Below are positions 7,850-13,990 of a DNA stretch of 19,137 bases, one piece after another. Location of the stretch: contig DFIB01000179.1 in the NCBI GenBank assembly GCA_002371375.1, positions 2,465 to 21,601 of the forward strand, written 5' to 3'. A model generated the notes under the pieces. It made no database searches. It was not told where the DNA came from and saw only the letters and a program-made list of their open reading frames with translations. Numbering within the stretch: position 1 is the first letter of the stretch; each line of letters opens with the position of its first letter. A program made the position numbers and the translations under genes. The stretch comes from Mageeibacillus sp. UBA3708. Its GTDB lineage: Bacteria > Bacillota > Clostridia > Saccharofermentanales > Saccharofermentanaceae.

Positions 7850-8311
7850 ATGGTACGCAGGATATCTTTACTACTGACGATTGTTTTATCAATTCTGTTG
7901 ACCGCTGCTTCGTGTAGCTTTGATCTCAGCATGCCTACTGTTCAGTCACACGAACAGGTCGATGAGAGCAGCATCGACGTCGACCTGTCCTCCATGAGCG
8001 GCACGGTTGTGTATTCTGCGGTCTTTGACATGCTCAACAATCCTGATGAGTACCGCGGCAAGACGATCAGGATGCGCGGACAGTTCATGGTTTACAATTA
8101 TGAGGATACGGGTAATTATTATTTCACGTGCCTGATACAGGACGCGACAGCCTGCTGCCAACAGGGACTGGAATTCACATATAAGCCGGATTATACATAT
8201 CCGACAGACTTCCCGGAGCCCGGGGAGGAGATAACCGTAACCGGTATATTCGATACATACGAAGAGAAGGGCTACACCTACTGCAGGCTCAGAGATTCCA
8301 TTATCGGTTGA
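7850..8311 (+). CDS. Secreted lipoprotein with predicted OB-like domain
   Basis: 153 residues from ATG 7850. The N-terminus MVRRISLLLTIVLSILLTAASC is a lipoprotein signal peptide with the modified Cys at residue 22 (lipobox AASC, atypical). A short Ser/Asp-rich linker follows. The C-terminal domain contains NPDEYRGKTIRMRGQF, QDATACCQQGLEF, PEPGEEITVTGIFDTYEE and YCRLRDS. This pattern (a GK.I.. strand, a CC..G-(I/L)EF motif, a late G.F strand) resembles small OB-like lipoproteins that, as I recall, occur near metal-transport genes in Clostridia; their function is unproven. The last 11 bp overlap the convergent DtxR-like gene. A longer frame starting at 7793 would begin inside the 65-bp array and bury the signal peptide, so I reject it. 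The Shine-Dalgarno is weak. Confidence 0.8.
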   Translation: MVRRISLLLTIVLSILLTAASCSFDLSMPTVQSHEQVDESSIDVDLSSMSGTVVYSAVFDMLNNPDEYRGKTIRMRGQFMVYNYEDTGNYYFTCLIQDATACCQQGLEFTYKPDYTYPTDFPEPGEEITVTGIFDTYEEKGYTYCRLRDSIIG

Positions 8312-8663
8312 AGTGCTCCTTGAGCTTTGCAAATGATTCGTCGCTGATAACATGCTCTATGCGGCATGCATCCTCGGCAGCAGTCTCTTCGGACACGCCG
8401 ATCGACTTAAAGAACGAACTGATGACATTGTGACGCTCATATATCTTCTCGGCGATCTCTCTGCCGGAGTTGGTAAGTGTCAGGTACCCCTTGTCGTCAA
8501 CAGTGATATACTTCTCTGTCTTCAGAATCTTAACGGCTCTGCATACACTCGGCCTCGAGAAGCCCATGTTCACAGCCAGGTCATTTGACCTGACATGCTC
8601 GTGCTTCTTGCCGAGAACAAGCAATGTCTCAAGATACATCTCGCCTGATTCACCCAAAACCAT
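8301..8663 (-). CDS. DtxR/MntR-family metal-dependent transcriptional repressor
   Basis: 120-residue winged-helix repressor. ATG 8663 is preceded by AGGAGG with 7-bp spacing; a TTG 18 bp further upstream lies before that site, so it is excluded. The recognition helix region reads FSRPSVCRAVKIL. Metal ligands by alignment to known members: M9 in SGEMYLE, H78 in ERHNV, and C100, E103, H104 in DACRIEH. Met and Cys at the first and fourth positions match DtxR/IdeR (iron) rather than Asp/Glu of MntR (manganese), so iron or another thiophilic metal is the better guess. The SH3-like C-terminal domain of DtxR is absent, as in MntR-sized members. It probably represses metal-uptake genes as a dimer. 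It overlaps the OB-like lipoprotein gene tail to tail. Confidence 0.93.
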   Translation of the reverse strand: MVLGESGEMYLETLLVLGKKHEHVRSNDLAVNMGFSRPSVCRAVKILKTEKYITVDDKGYLTLTNSGREIAEKIYERHNVISSFFKSIGVSEETAAEDACRIEHVISDESFAKLKEHFNR

Positions 8664-8692
8664 ATATGATCCTCCTGTCAATCGCGTTGTAA

Positions 8693-8719
8693 GTTATGAC
8701 AAACTACGATTAGCATAAC
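8693..8719. promoter_or_regulatory. Inverted repeat GTTATG-N15-CATAAC upstream of DtxR-like gene
   Basis: Perfect 6-bp arms at 8693-8698 and 8714-8719, starting 30 bp upstream of the regulator's ATG. Minus-strand TATGCT within it could be a -10. Placement fits autoregulation, but the sequence does not match the classic DtxR or MntR box well. The remaining 8720-8851 region shows no gene and no clear terminator. Confidence 0.3.
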
Positions 8720-8851
8720 ACAAATTACGGATTTAGACACATTCCATTTGCGTCAAACTTGTATGCTTTCCCGCGCTGATTGTTTTGCCATAACGTGAAC
8801 CCGTTTTATCCCGGCGGTGAATTGTCTTTATTATCAATACCTGAAAGCCGC

Positions 8852-10222
8852 TCACTCAGAGCTTTTCCTGTCCAGTCCCCTGTACAAGGTAAAATACATT
8901 GCAAGGAAGCTGGCGGTTCCGCCTATGACATTGGATACGGGCTCGGCCCAGAATATTCCGCTGACCGGAGGATCAAGGTAGACGGGAAGGAGGAGCGTCA
9001 GCGGGACTACAAGGATTAGTTTGCGGAATATTGAGAAGAACACCGCACGGCCTGCTTTGCCGAGAGCCATGAATGTCGACTGTCCCGAGAACTGCAGTGC
9101 CATGAAGATATAGGCCATGAAATAGATATGCAGATAAGGAACGGCTATCTGATTAAGCATCACGTCGTCGCTGAACATCCTGATGAATACCTGCGGAAAG
9201 ATGAGGATCAGGAGCCATGCGACAAGTGTATATCCCGCTGCCAGCATAAAGGTGAATCTGATGCATTTCGCTACGCGGTCATGCTTGCCTGCGCCGTAAT
9301 TGAATCCCAGTACCGGCTGCGCTCCTGATGTGATCCCGGTGACGGCAAGTCCCATTATTGACCTGACGGAATTGACTATTGTCATGATGCCGACATAGAT
9401 GTCACCGCCGTAGAGCTTCAGCTGCCTGTTGCAGACCATCTGGACGGCACTGTTGGTGAATTCCATGACGAAGCCGGTGAAGCCTATAGAGACTATCTCA
9501 AAGCAGATTCCGGGCTCGAATACCACGTCCCTGGACCTCAGCCTGATCGTGCTCTTAGGACCTGCCAGGAATGACAAAACCCATACAAATGACACAGCCT
9601 GTGATATGAGCGTCGCAACGGCGGCGCCTCTTATTCCCATGCCCAGCGCGAAAATAAACACCGGGTCGAGTATGGTGTTGATCACAGCGCCGGACAGTGT
9701 CGTTATCATTGCCTTGACCGGAAATCCCTGGGCGGAGATATAGAAATTCAGTCCCGAGGACACCATGAGCATCACGGTGCCCCACAGATATATGTTGAGA
9801 TATGCCTCCGAATACGGATATGTCGCATCTGAGCCGCCCAGGGCATAGATGACAGGCCGCTTGAACAGAAGGCAGACGGCGGTAAGAACAACTGATGAGG
9901 CGAGCAGCATAATGAATGAGTTGTGCATGACACGCCGCGCCTTGGAATCGTTGCCGGCACCTCTTGCCATGGCAAAGATGGGCGAGCCGCCCTGCCCGAA
10001 CAGCAGCGTGAAAGCTGAGATTATCGTGATGAGTGGGAAGGTGAGGCCGAGCCCGGTGAGCGCATCCGTTCCGACATCCTTGATGTGACCGATATAGACT
10101 CTGTCGACAATGTTATAAAGAAGCGTGGCAAGCTGCGAGGCCGTAAGAGGTACGGCCTGTGACAGGACGATCTTCGGGATGGATCCGCTGCCGAAATCTT
10201 TGTTTGAATTTGCCTTAATCAT
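8852..10222 (-). CDS. MATE-family multidrug/cation efflux transporter
   Basis: About 456 residues and roughly 12 membrane helices; a Na+- or H+-driven antiporter exporting cationic drugs or metabolites. Family marks include SQAVPLTASQLATLLYNIVD near the N-terminus with VYIGHI, the central NTILDPVFIFALGMGIRGAA (typical LDP..I...G..GAA), and GAQPVLGFNYGAGKHDRV after helix 7. Two starts are possible. ATG 10222 gives MIKANSNKDFG, the usual short polar leader before helix 1, but lacks a Shine-Dalgarno; a minus-strand TATTAT at 10235-10230 would start transcription at or near that ATG. GTG 10255 would lie within a TTGTGG -35-like element. I prefer ATG 10222. It is divergent from the EAL gene at 10319 with a 96-bp shared region. 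Confidence 0.92.
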   Translation of the reverse strand: MIKANSNKDFGSGSIPKIVLSQAVPLTASQLATLLYNIVDRVYIGHIKDVGTDALTGLGLTFPLITIISAFTLLFGQGGSPIFAMARGAGNDSKARRVMHNSFIMLLASSVVLTAVCLLFKRPVIYALGGSDATYPYSEAYLNIYLWGTVMLMVSSGLNFYISAQGFPVKAMITTLSGAVINTILDPVFIFALGMGIRGAAVATLISQAVSFVWVLSFLAGPKSTIRLRSRDVVFEPGICFEIVSIGFTGFVMEFTNSAVQMVCNRQLKLYGGDIYVGIMTIVNSVRSIMGLAVTGITSGAQPVLGFNYGAGKHDRVAKCIRFTFMLAAGYTLVAWLLILIFPQVFIRMFSDDVMLNQIAVPYLHIYFMAYIFMALQFSGQSTFMALGKAGRAVFFSIFRKLILVVPLTLLLPVYLDPPVSGIFWAEPVSNVIGGTASFLAMYFTLYRGLDRKSSE

Positions 10223-10262
10223 AGCAAATATAATAGCACGGACGGTCTCTACCACAAACTCT

Positions 10263-10291
10263 TTGTATTCTGATTGTGGATATGTTACAAT
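10263..10291 (+). promoter_or_regulatory. Sigma-A-type promoter for EAL gene
   Basis: TTGTAT (10263-10268), a 17-bp spacer, TACAAT (10286-10291) preceded by TG at 10283-10284 (extended -10). It lies 27 bp before ATG 10319. The predicted transcript start near 10298 gives a leader of about 20 nt containing the GGAG ribosome site. Confidence 0.6.
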
Positions 10292-10318
10292 AAATTACGT
10301 TCTGTATCGGAGAATTTT

Positions 10319-12757
10319 ATGATATCTGAATATATTGTCAACAAGATTGACGAGGCATTACAGCTCGAATGGATCAAGGTCCATTACCAGCCGGTTATAC
10401 GTTCACTCACAGGTGAGCTGTGTGGTTTTGAGTCGCTGGCAAGATGGGAAGACCCTCAATTAGGCAGATTGGGTCCTGACAAGTTCATCGGAGCACTGGA
10501 AGACTGTAAGCTGATATATAAGCTGGACTGCTATATGGTCGATAAGGTCTGCCGCGACATTCACGACAGGTTTGATGCCGGCCTGGAGATGGTTCCCGTA
10601 TCGATCAATTTCTCCAGACTTGACTTTCTTATCTGCGACATGCTCGACATAGTCGAGAAGGCGGTGGAGAAGTATGATATTCCGCGCGATTACATTCATA
10701 TTGAGATAACTGAGAGTATGGTCGTATCAGACGGTGAACTGATGCGCAGGATCATCGACAGGTTCAGGAATAAGGGCTACGGAATCTGGATGGATGATTT
10801 CGGGAGCGGGTATTCATCGCTCAACCTTCTGAAGGATTTCAGCTTTGACGTGCTCAAGATGGATATGAAATTCCTGTCTTCATTCAACGTCAAGTCCAAG
10901 TCGATCATGAGATCGGTCGTCAACATGGCTAAAGACATCGGTATCATGACGCTGGCTGAGGGCGTTGAGACGATCGAGGAAGCGGATTTCCTCAAGGAGA
11001 TAGGATGCGGAAGGCTTCAGGGATATTATTTCGGCAAGCCGGAACCGTTGGATGTTGTTTTCGAGCATCTGAAGGAGAAGGGGATAAGTACCGAAGGCAG
11101 GAGATGGCATCATTTCTATGATATAGCCAGCTTTAATGTCAGAGCGACAGATACGCCGCTCGAGATCCTGGAGTATGACGGGGCTGATTTCAAGACGCTC
11201 TACATGAATGATGCCTATAAGCTTCAGATATTTGACAATCTTCCGGACCTGGAGGAAGCCGACAGGAGGATATACCGGGCAGGGTCTCCGCTCGTTCCCA
11301 AATATCATGAGTTCGCTGCGGCGATGTCGAAGTCCAAAAAGCCGGAGACGTTCTATTACACCGGCAACAGCAATTATCTGTGCTTCAGCGGCCGTGAGAT
11401 CGCCGAGCAGGACGGGCATTGCCTGTACAAGGGATCGATCCTGAACATTACCATCGACCGCAACCAGGTCAAGCGTGATGACATGGAGATAAAGCTGCGT
11501 GAACTTAATCATCTGTTCGCGGTTGTTCTCCTGTTCAATCCCGCGGAGAATTTTGTAACTCCGCTGATCGGCAAGTTTAAGCTGTACAGAGGTCCGGAGC
11601 GGGTCGACATGAAGACGTCGACGATGATGATGGCGAATACCGTAATACATCCCAGTGACCGTGAACGTTATCTTCAGTTCATGGATTCACAGACATTCAT
11701 CGACAGGATCGAGATGACAAGTACGGGTATTATCGAGGATGCCTTCAGATTCAAGAACGATGACGGCAATTTCTGGTGGGCGCTCGTATCGCTCATGATG
11801 CTGTCAGGCTCGTCGGGCAATGAGTTCCTGTACTGCGTTAAGCCGCTGATGAAGGATTCGTCAACAACGATCCTTGATTACGGGGCAAATGCAGTTTCTT
11901 CATCCTCGGATTATGATGAGTATTCGCTGCTGTGGTATAACTTCGTATGGAATTCCACGGTCAAGTTCTACTGGAAAGACAAGGCCAGGAGATACAGAGG
12001 TGTCAGCAAGGCGTTCCTCGATTATTTCGGGCTTGAGTCAGATGCGGATATAATCGGCAAGACCGGAGAAGAGATGAAGTGGCATATGAACGAGCGCTTC
12101 TATGCCGAAGAGGAGGATGGTGTTATCAGGTATGGTAATATTGTCCATAATTCACATTGCCAGTGTCTGATAGACGGAGTGCTCCATAACACTGTCAGTT
12201 CCAAGCTTCCCGTGTATAAGAACGGCGAGATAGTCGGCCTGATGGGATATCTGATCGATGTGGAAGAGGAACGTGAGCGTGTAGGCGCCGACAGCAATGA
12301 TGACACTAGCCTTGATCCCGTTACCGGTGTAATGAATGCCGGAATGTTCTACTACACATATCTTGAGTATGTTACCAAACGCAATGATTACGGAAGTAAG
12401 TTTGGAGTCATCCTTCTCAAGAACACCAAGCATGCCAGGATCGTGGAATCATACGGCAGATCCTTTGCCGACAGTGTATTGCAGTCGATGGCTGACAGTA
12501 TCCTTGGAATCGTTAAGACATCCTCGGCCGTAGCACGAACCAAAGAATCGTATTTCGCCATTATGAAGTACGCTGATTCGATCGATGAGCTTGAGGAGCT
12601 GGCAAAGACCGTGAAAGAGAGGCTCGAAGCCGTTACTTCGGTCGAAGGGAAGAGTGTCACGATCAAAGTTGCAACGGCTGTGCGTTTCTGTGAAGAATAC
12701 GTGGGCATTGAAGAGAAGATGTACGAGAATGCTCTGGATGAACTGAGAGGATTGTGA
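10319..12757 (+). CDS. Soluble EAL - PAS-like - degenerate GGDEF protein
   Basis: 812 residues with no membrane segment. The EAL domain is N-terminal (about 10-250), the reverse of the usual GGDEF-EAL order. Ligands are present: E38-S-L-x-R, SINFS, EITES, WMDDFGSGYSS, LKMDMKF, LAEGVET and LQGYYFGKP, so c-di-GMP phosphodiesterase activity is expected. Residues about 270-650 hold two or more PAS-like sensor regions; VSKAFLDYFGLESDADIIGKT is a typical PAS segment. The C-terminal GGDEF-like domain starts at LDPVTGVMN (665), but the active loop reads RTKES (740-744), so it should not make c-di-GMP. The start ATG 10319 follows GGAG with 6-bp spacing; the frame extends 15 codons upstream to an ATG that overlaps the promoter. 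Divergent from the MATE gene. Signal unknown. Confidence 0.95.
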   Translation: MISEYIVNKIDEALQLEWIKVHYQPVIRSLTGELCGFESLARWEDPQLGRLGPDKFIGALEDCKLIYKLDCYMVDKVCRDIHDRFDAGLEMVPVSINFSRLDFLICDMLDIVEKAVEKYDIPRDYIHIEITESMVVSDGELMRRIIDRFRNKGYGIWMDDFGSGYSSLNLLKDFSFDVLKMDMKFLSSFNVKSKSIMRSVVNMAKDIGIMTLAEGVETIEEADFLKEIGCGRLQGYYFGKPEPLDVVFEHLKEKGISTEGRRWHHFYDIASFNVRATDTPLEILEYDGADFKTLYMNDAYKLQIFDNLPDLEEADRRIYRAGSPLVPKYHEFAAAMSKSKKPETFYYTGNSNYLCFSGREIAEQDGHCLYKGSILNITIDRNQVKRDDMEIKLRELNHLFAVVLLFNPAENFVTPLIGKFKLYRGPERVDMKTSTMMMANTVIHPSDRERYLQFMDSQTFIDRIEMTSTGIIEDAFRFKNDDGNFWWALVSLMMLSGSSGNEFLYCVKPLMKDSSTTILDYGANAVSSSSDYDEYSLLWYNFVWNSTVKFYWKDKARRYRGVSKAFLDYFGLESDADIIGKTGEEMKWHMNERFYAEEEDGVIRYGNIVHNSHCQCLIDGVLHNTVSSKLPVYKNGEIVGLMGYLIDVEEERERVGADSNDDTSLDPVTGVMNAGMFYYTYLEYVTKRNDYGSKFGVILLKNTKHARIVESYGRSFADSVLQSMADSILGIVKTSSAVARTKESYFAIMKYADSIDELEELAKTVKERLEAVTSVEGKSVTIKVATAVRFCEEYVGIEEKMYENALDELRGL

Positions 12758-12787
12758 GTCCGTTTGTTAATTGGGTTAATTTGATAC

Positions 12788-12816
12788 TTGCATAATTGTC
12801 TAAGTTGATATATCAT
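12788..12816 (+). promoter_or_regulatory. tRNA operon promoter
   Basis: TTGCAT (12788-12793), a 17-bp spacer, TATCAT (12811-12816) in a strongly AT-rich stretch, ending 25 bp before the first tRNA. CATAAT at 12814-12819 is an alternative -10. No terminator is obvious between the EAL gene and this site. Confidence 0.5.
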
Positions 12817-12841
12817 AATTTAGCTTGTAAAGAACGCTCCT

Positions 12842-12917
12842 CGGGGTGTGGCTCAGGTGGTAGAGTGCTTGCTTCGGGAGCAAGAGGCCGCGAGTTCGAG
12901 TCTCGCCACTCCGACCA
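12842..12917 (+). tRNA. tRNA-Pro(CGG)
   Basis: 76-nt cloverleaf with encoded CCA. The acceptor CGGGGTG pairs CACTCCG with one G-T wobble and discriminator A. D-stem is GCTC/GAGT; anticodon stem CTTGC/GCAAG with loop TTCGGGA, so the anticodon is CGG reading CCG; T-stem is GCGAG/CTCGC with TTCGAGT. A proline identity fits the bacterial tRNA-Pro pattern with a CGGGG start and G35 G36. Confidence 0.95.
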
Positions 12918-12939
12918 ATTTCTTTACAACACAATCGAC

Positions 12940-13016
12940 CGGGGTGTAGCTCAGGTGGCTAGAGTGCTTGCTTAGGGAGCAAGAGGTCGTGGGTTCGAGT
13001 CCCGTCACTCCGACCA
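12940..13016 (+). tRNA. tRNA-Pro(AGG)
   Basis: 77-nt cloverleaf with encoded CCA, 22 bp after the first tRNA and clearly its paralogue. Acceptor CGGGGTG/CACTCCG, D-stem GCTC/GAGT with a 9-nt loop, anticodon stem CTTGC/GCAAG and loop TTAGGGA, so the anticodon is AGG. The T-stem GTGGG/CCCGT has two G-T pairs. A at position 34 would need deamination to inosine (TadA) to read beyond CCU. Bacteria normally use GGG or UGG here. Confidence 0.93.
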
Positions 13017-13018
13017 GG

Positions 13019-13061
13019 AAGCCCGCAGATGCTGGTAGTAGCGTCTGCGGGCTTTTGTTTT
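13019..13061 (+). terminator. Rho-independent terminator of tRNA operon
   Basis: An 11-bp perfect stem AAGCCCGCAGA (13019-13029) with TCTGCGGGCTT (13044-13054), a 14-nt loop, then a TTTTGTTTT tract. It begins two bases after the second tRNA's CCA. Confidence 0.9.
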
Positions 13062-13113
13062 GGATAGCGGAATAATTACTCAATTGGTGATCTGATCGGG
13101 TGCGGCACGCAGC

Positions 13114-13188
13114 ATGTATCTACATTTTGCAAAAAAGAACATTACAGTGCAGGAATGTAGATGCATTCTGGGTAAATGTATCTATATT
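13114..13188. repeat. Three phased ATGTA-N2-TACAT-like palindromes
   Basis: Copies ATGTATCTACAT (13114-13125), ATGTAGATGCAT (13155-13166) and ATGTATCTATAT (13176-13187). Centres are 41 and 21 bp apart, close to four and two helical turns, so all would face the same side of DNA. As RNA, the middle copy can pair with either neighbour: 13 bp with one wobble to the first, 14 bp with two wobbles and a 7-nt loop to the third. A perfect palindrome GTATGCATAC lies at 13229-13238. No convincing gene lies in 13062-13291. Confidence 0.7.
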
Positions 13189-13291
13189 TGGTCGTACTTC
13201 GCGGGGATGAGTGTGTGCAAAACTCTTTGTATGCATACCCGCTCGCGCTCAAAGGAGTTCCGGGACAGGGCTTTGAGCTATCACGGACTGT

Positions 13292-13555
13292 TTGATAGTG
13301 CAGATATCATCACCAATTTTCGCAGATTCCGTGAAGAACCTTCTTTGTTTGGCAATTCATAAGAAGGTTGTGTTTTGCTCTCTTGGTACAATATCAGGGA
13401 TAGCCGGGATATCGAATTTGGCATCTAATTGTTCCCCTAAGGAAATAAATGATGTAATATATGATACAGTAGGTGATCGCGTCGGGGATACCCCGCGATA
13501 TGACGACATGACAATGATTTGTATAAGCTACATTGGCGGAAAGGAACCGGACAAG
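13292..13555 (+). pseudogene. Remnant of SpoIIE/PP2C-type phosphatase C-terminus
   Basis: The frame is continuous with the downstream ATPase. The stretch SNCSPKEINDVIYDTVGD followed by DTPRYDDMTMICISYIGG matches the end of SpoIIE-like PP2C phosphatases: an (S)PKEI helix, then a DD-(M/I)-T metal-binding strand. Everything N-terminal to this, including the other Asp ligands and any sensor region, is missing. Upstream residues (from TTG 13292 to about 13400) do not look like the family and the frame is closed by TGA at 13274. The natural parent is probably a phosphatase-ATPase fusion. The break lies between the tRNA terminator and about 13400, with the phased palindromes inside the junction. Confidence 0.6.
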
Positions 13556-13969
13556 ATGAACGGCAATGAGATAACGATCAATGCTACATTGAATAATATC
13601 GGAGTTGTTACGGATTTTGTTAATCTTGAACTTGAGAAGCTGGAATGCAGTCCCAAGATCATGATGCAGATAGATATTGCGATTGACGAATTATTCAGCA
13701 ATATTGCAAGATATGCTTATAATCCTGAGACGGGCCCTGCCACCGTAAGGGTCGAGGTAGAGGATGATCCTGCGGCCGTAGTTATTACTTTTATAGATCA
13801 TGGCATGCCATATGATCCGCTTGCCAAGGAGGATCCCGATATCACGCTGTCTGCAGAGGACAGACCCATTGGCGGACTTGGAATCTTCATGGTCAAGAAG
13901 ACTATGGACAGTGTCACTTATGAATACAAGAACGGACAGAATATCCTTCATATCAAGAAGCTGATGTAA
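13556..13969 (+). CDS. RsbW/SpoIIAB-like anti-sigma serine kinase (HATPase)
   Basis: 137 residues from ATG 13556, matching the usual size of a stand-alone RsbW-type ATPase. GHKL motifs are complete: N-box DIAIDELFSNIARYAY (E45, N49), G1 as D81-H-G83, and G2 GGLGIFMVKK (106-115). Known relatives phosphorylate an anti-sigma antagonist (STAS protein) on Ser and bind a sigma factor. No STAS or sigma gene is adjacent. AAAGGA lies 10 bases before this ATG. The frame is open upstream to TTG 13292, where it carries a phosphatase remnant, so a longer 225-residue product is possible. I judge the ATPase part potentially functional. DUF1015 follows after 21 bp and probably shares its transcript. Confidence 0.75.
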   Translation: MNGNEITINATLNNIGVVTDFVNLELEKLECSPKIMMQIDIAIDELFSNIARYAYNPETGPATVRVEVEDDPAAVVITFIDHGMPYDPLAKEDPDITLSAEDRPIGGLGIFMVKKTMDSVTYEYKNGQNILHIKKLM

Positions 13970-13990
13970 TGCCGTAACAAAGGAGTTTCT

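Noticed and set aside
7419..7932. Minus-strand ORFs with a repeated GVPFTGYF motif over the 65-bp array
   Set aside because: The 65-bp period shifts frame each unit, the ORFs have no ribosome site, and one runs antisense into the lipoprotein signal peptide.
12853..13083. Minus-strand 76-codon ORF across the two tRNAs
   Set aside because: It is the antisense of tRNA-Pro genes; ORFs of the GVTGLEPTTS type are a familiar artefact of tRNA complements. No ribosome site or homology beyond that.
13114..13362. 82-codon plus-strand ORF
   Set aside because: Its ATG is inside the first palindrome, there is no ribosome site, the composition is unlike neighbours and it overlaps the phosphatase remnant in another frame.
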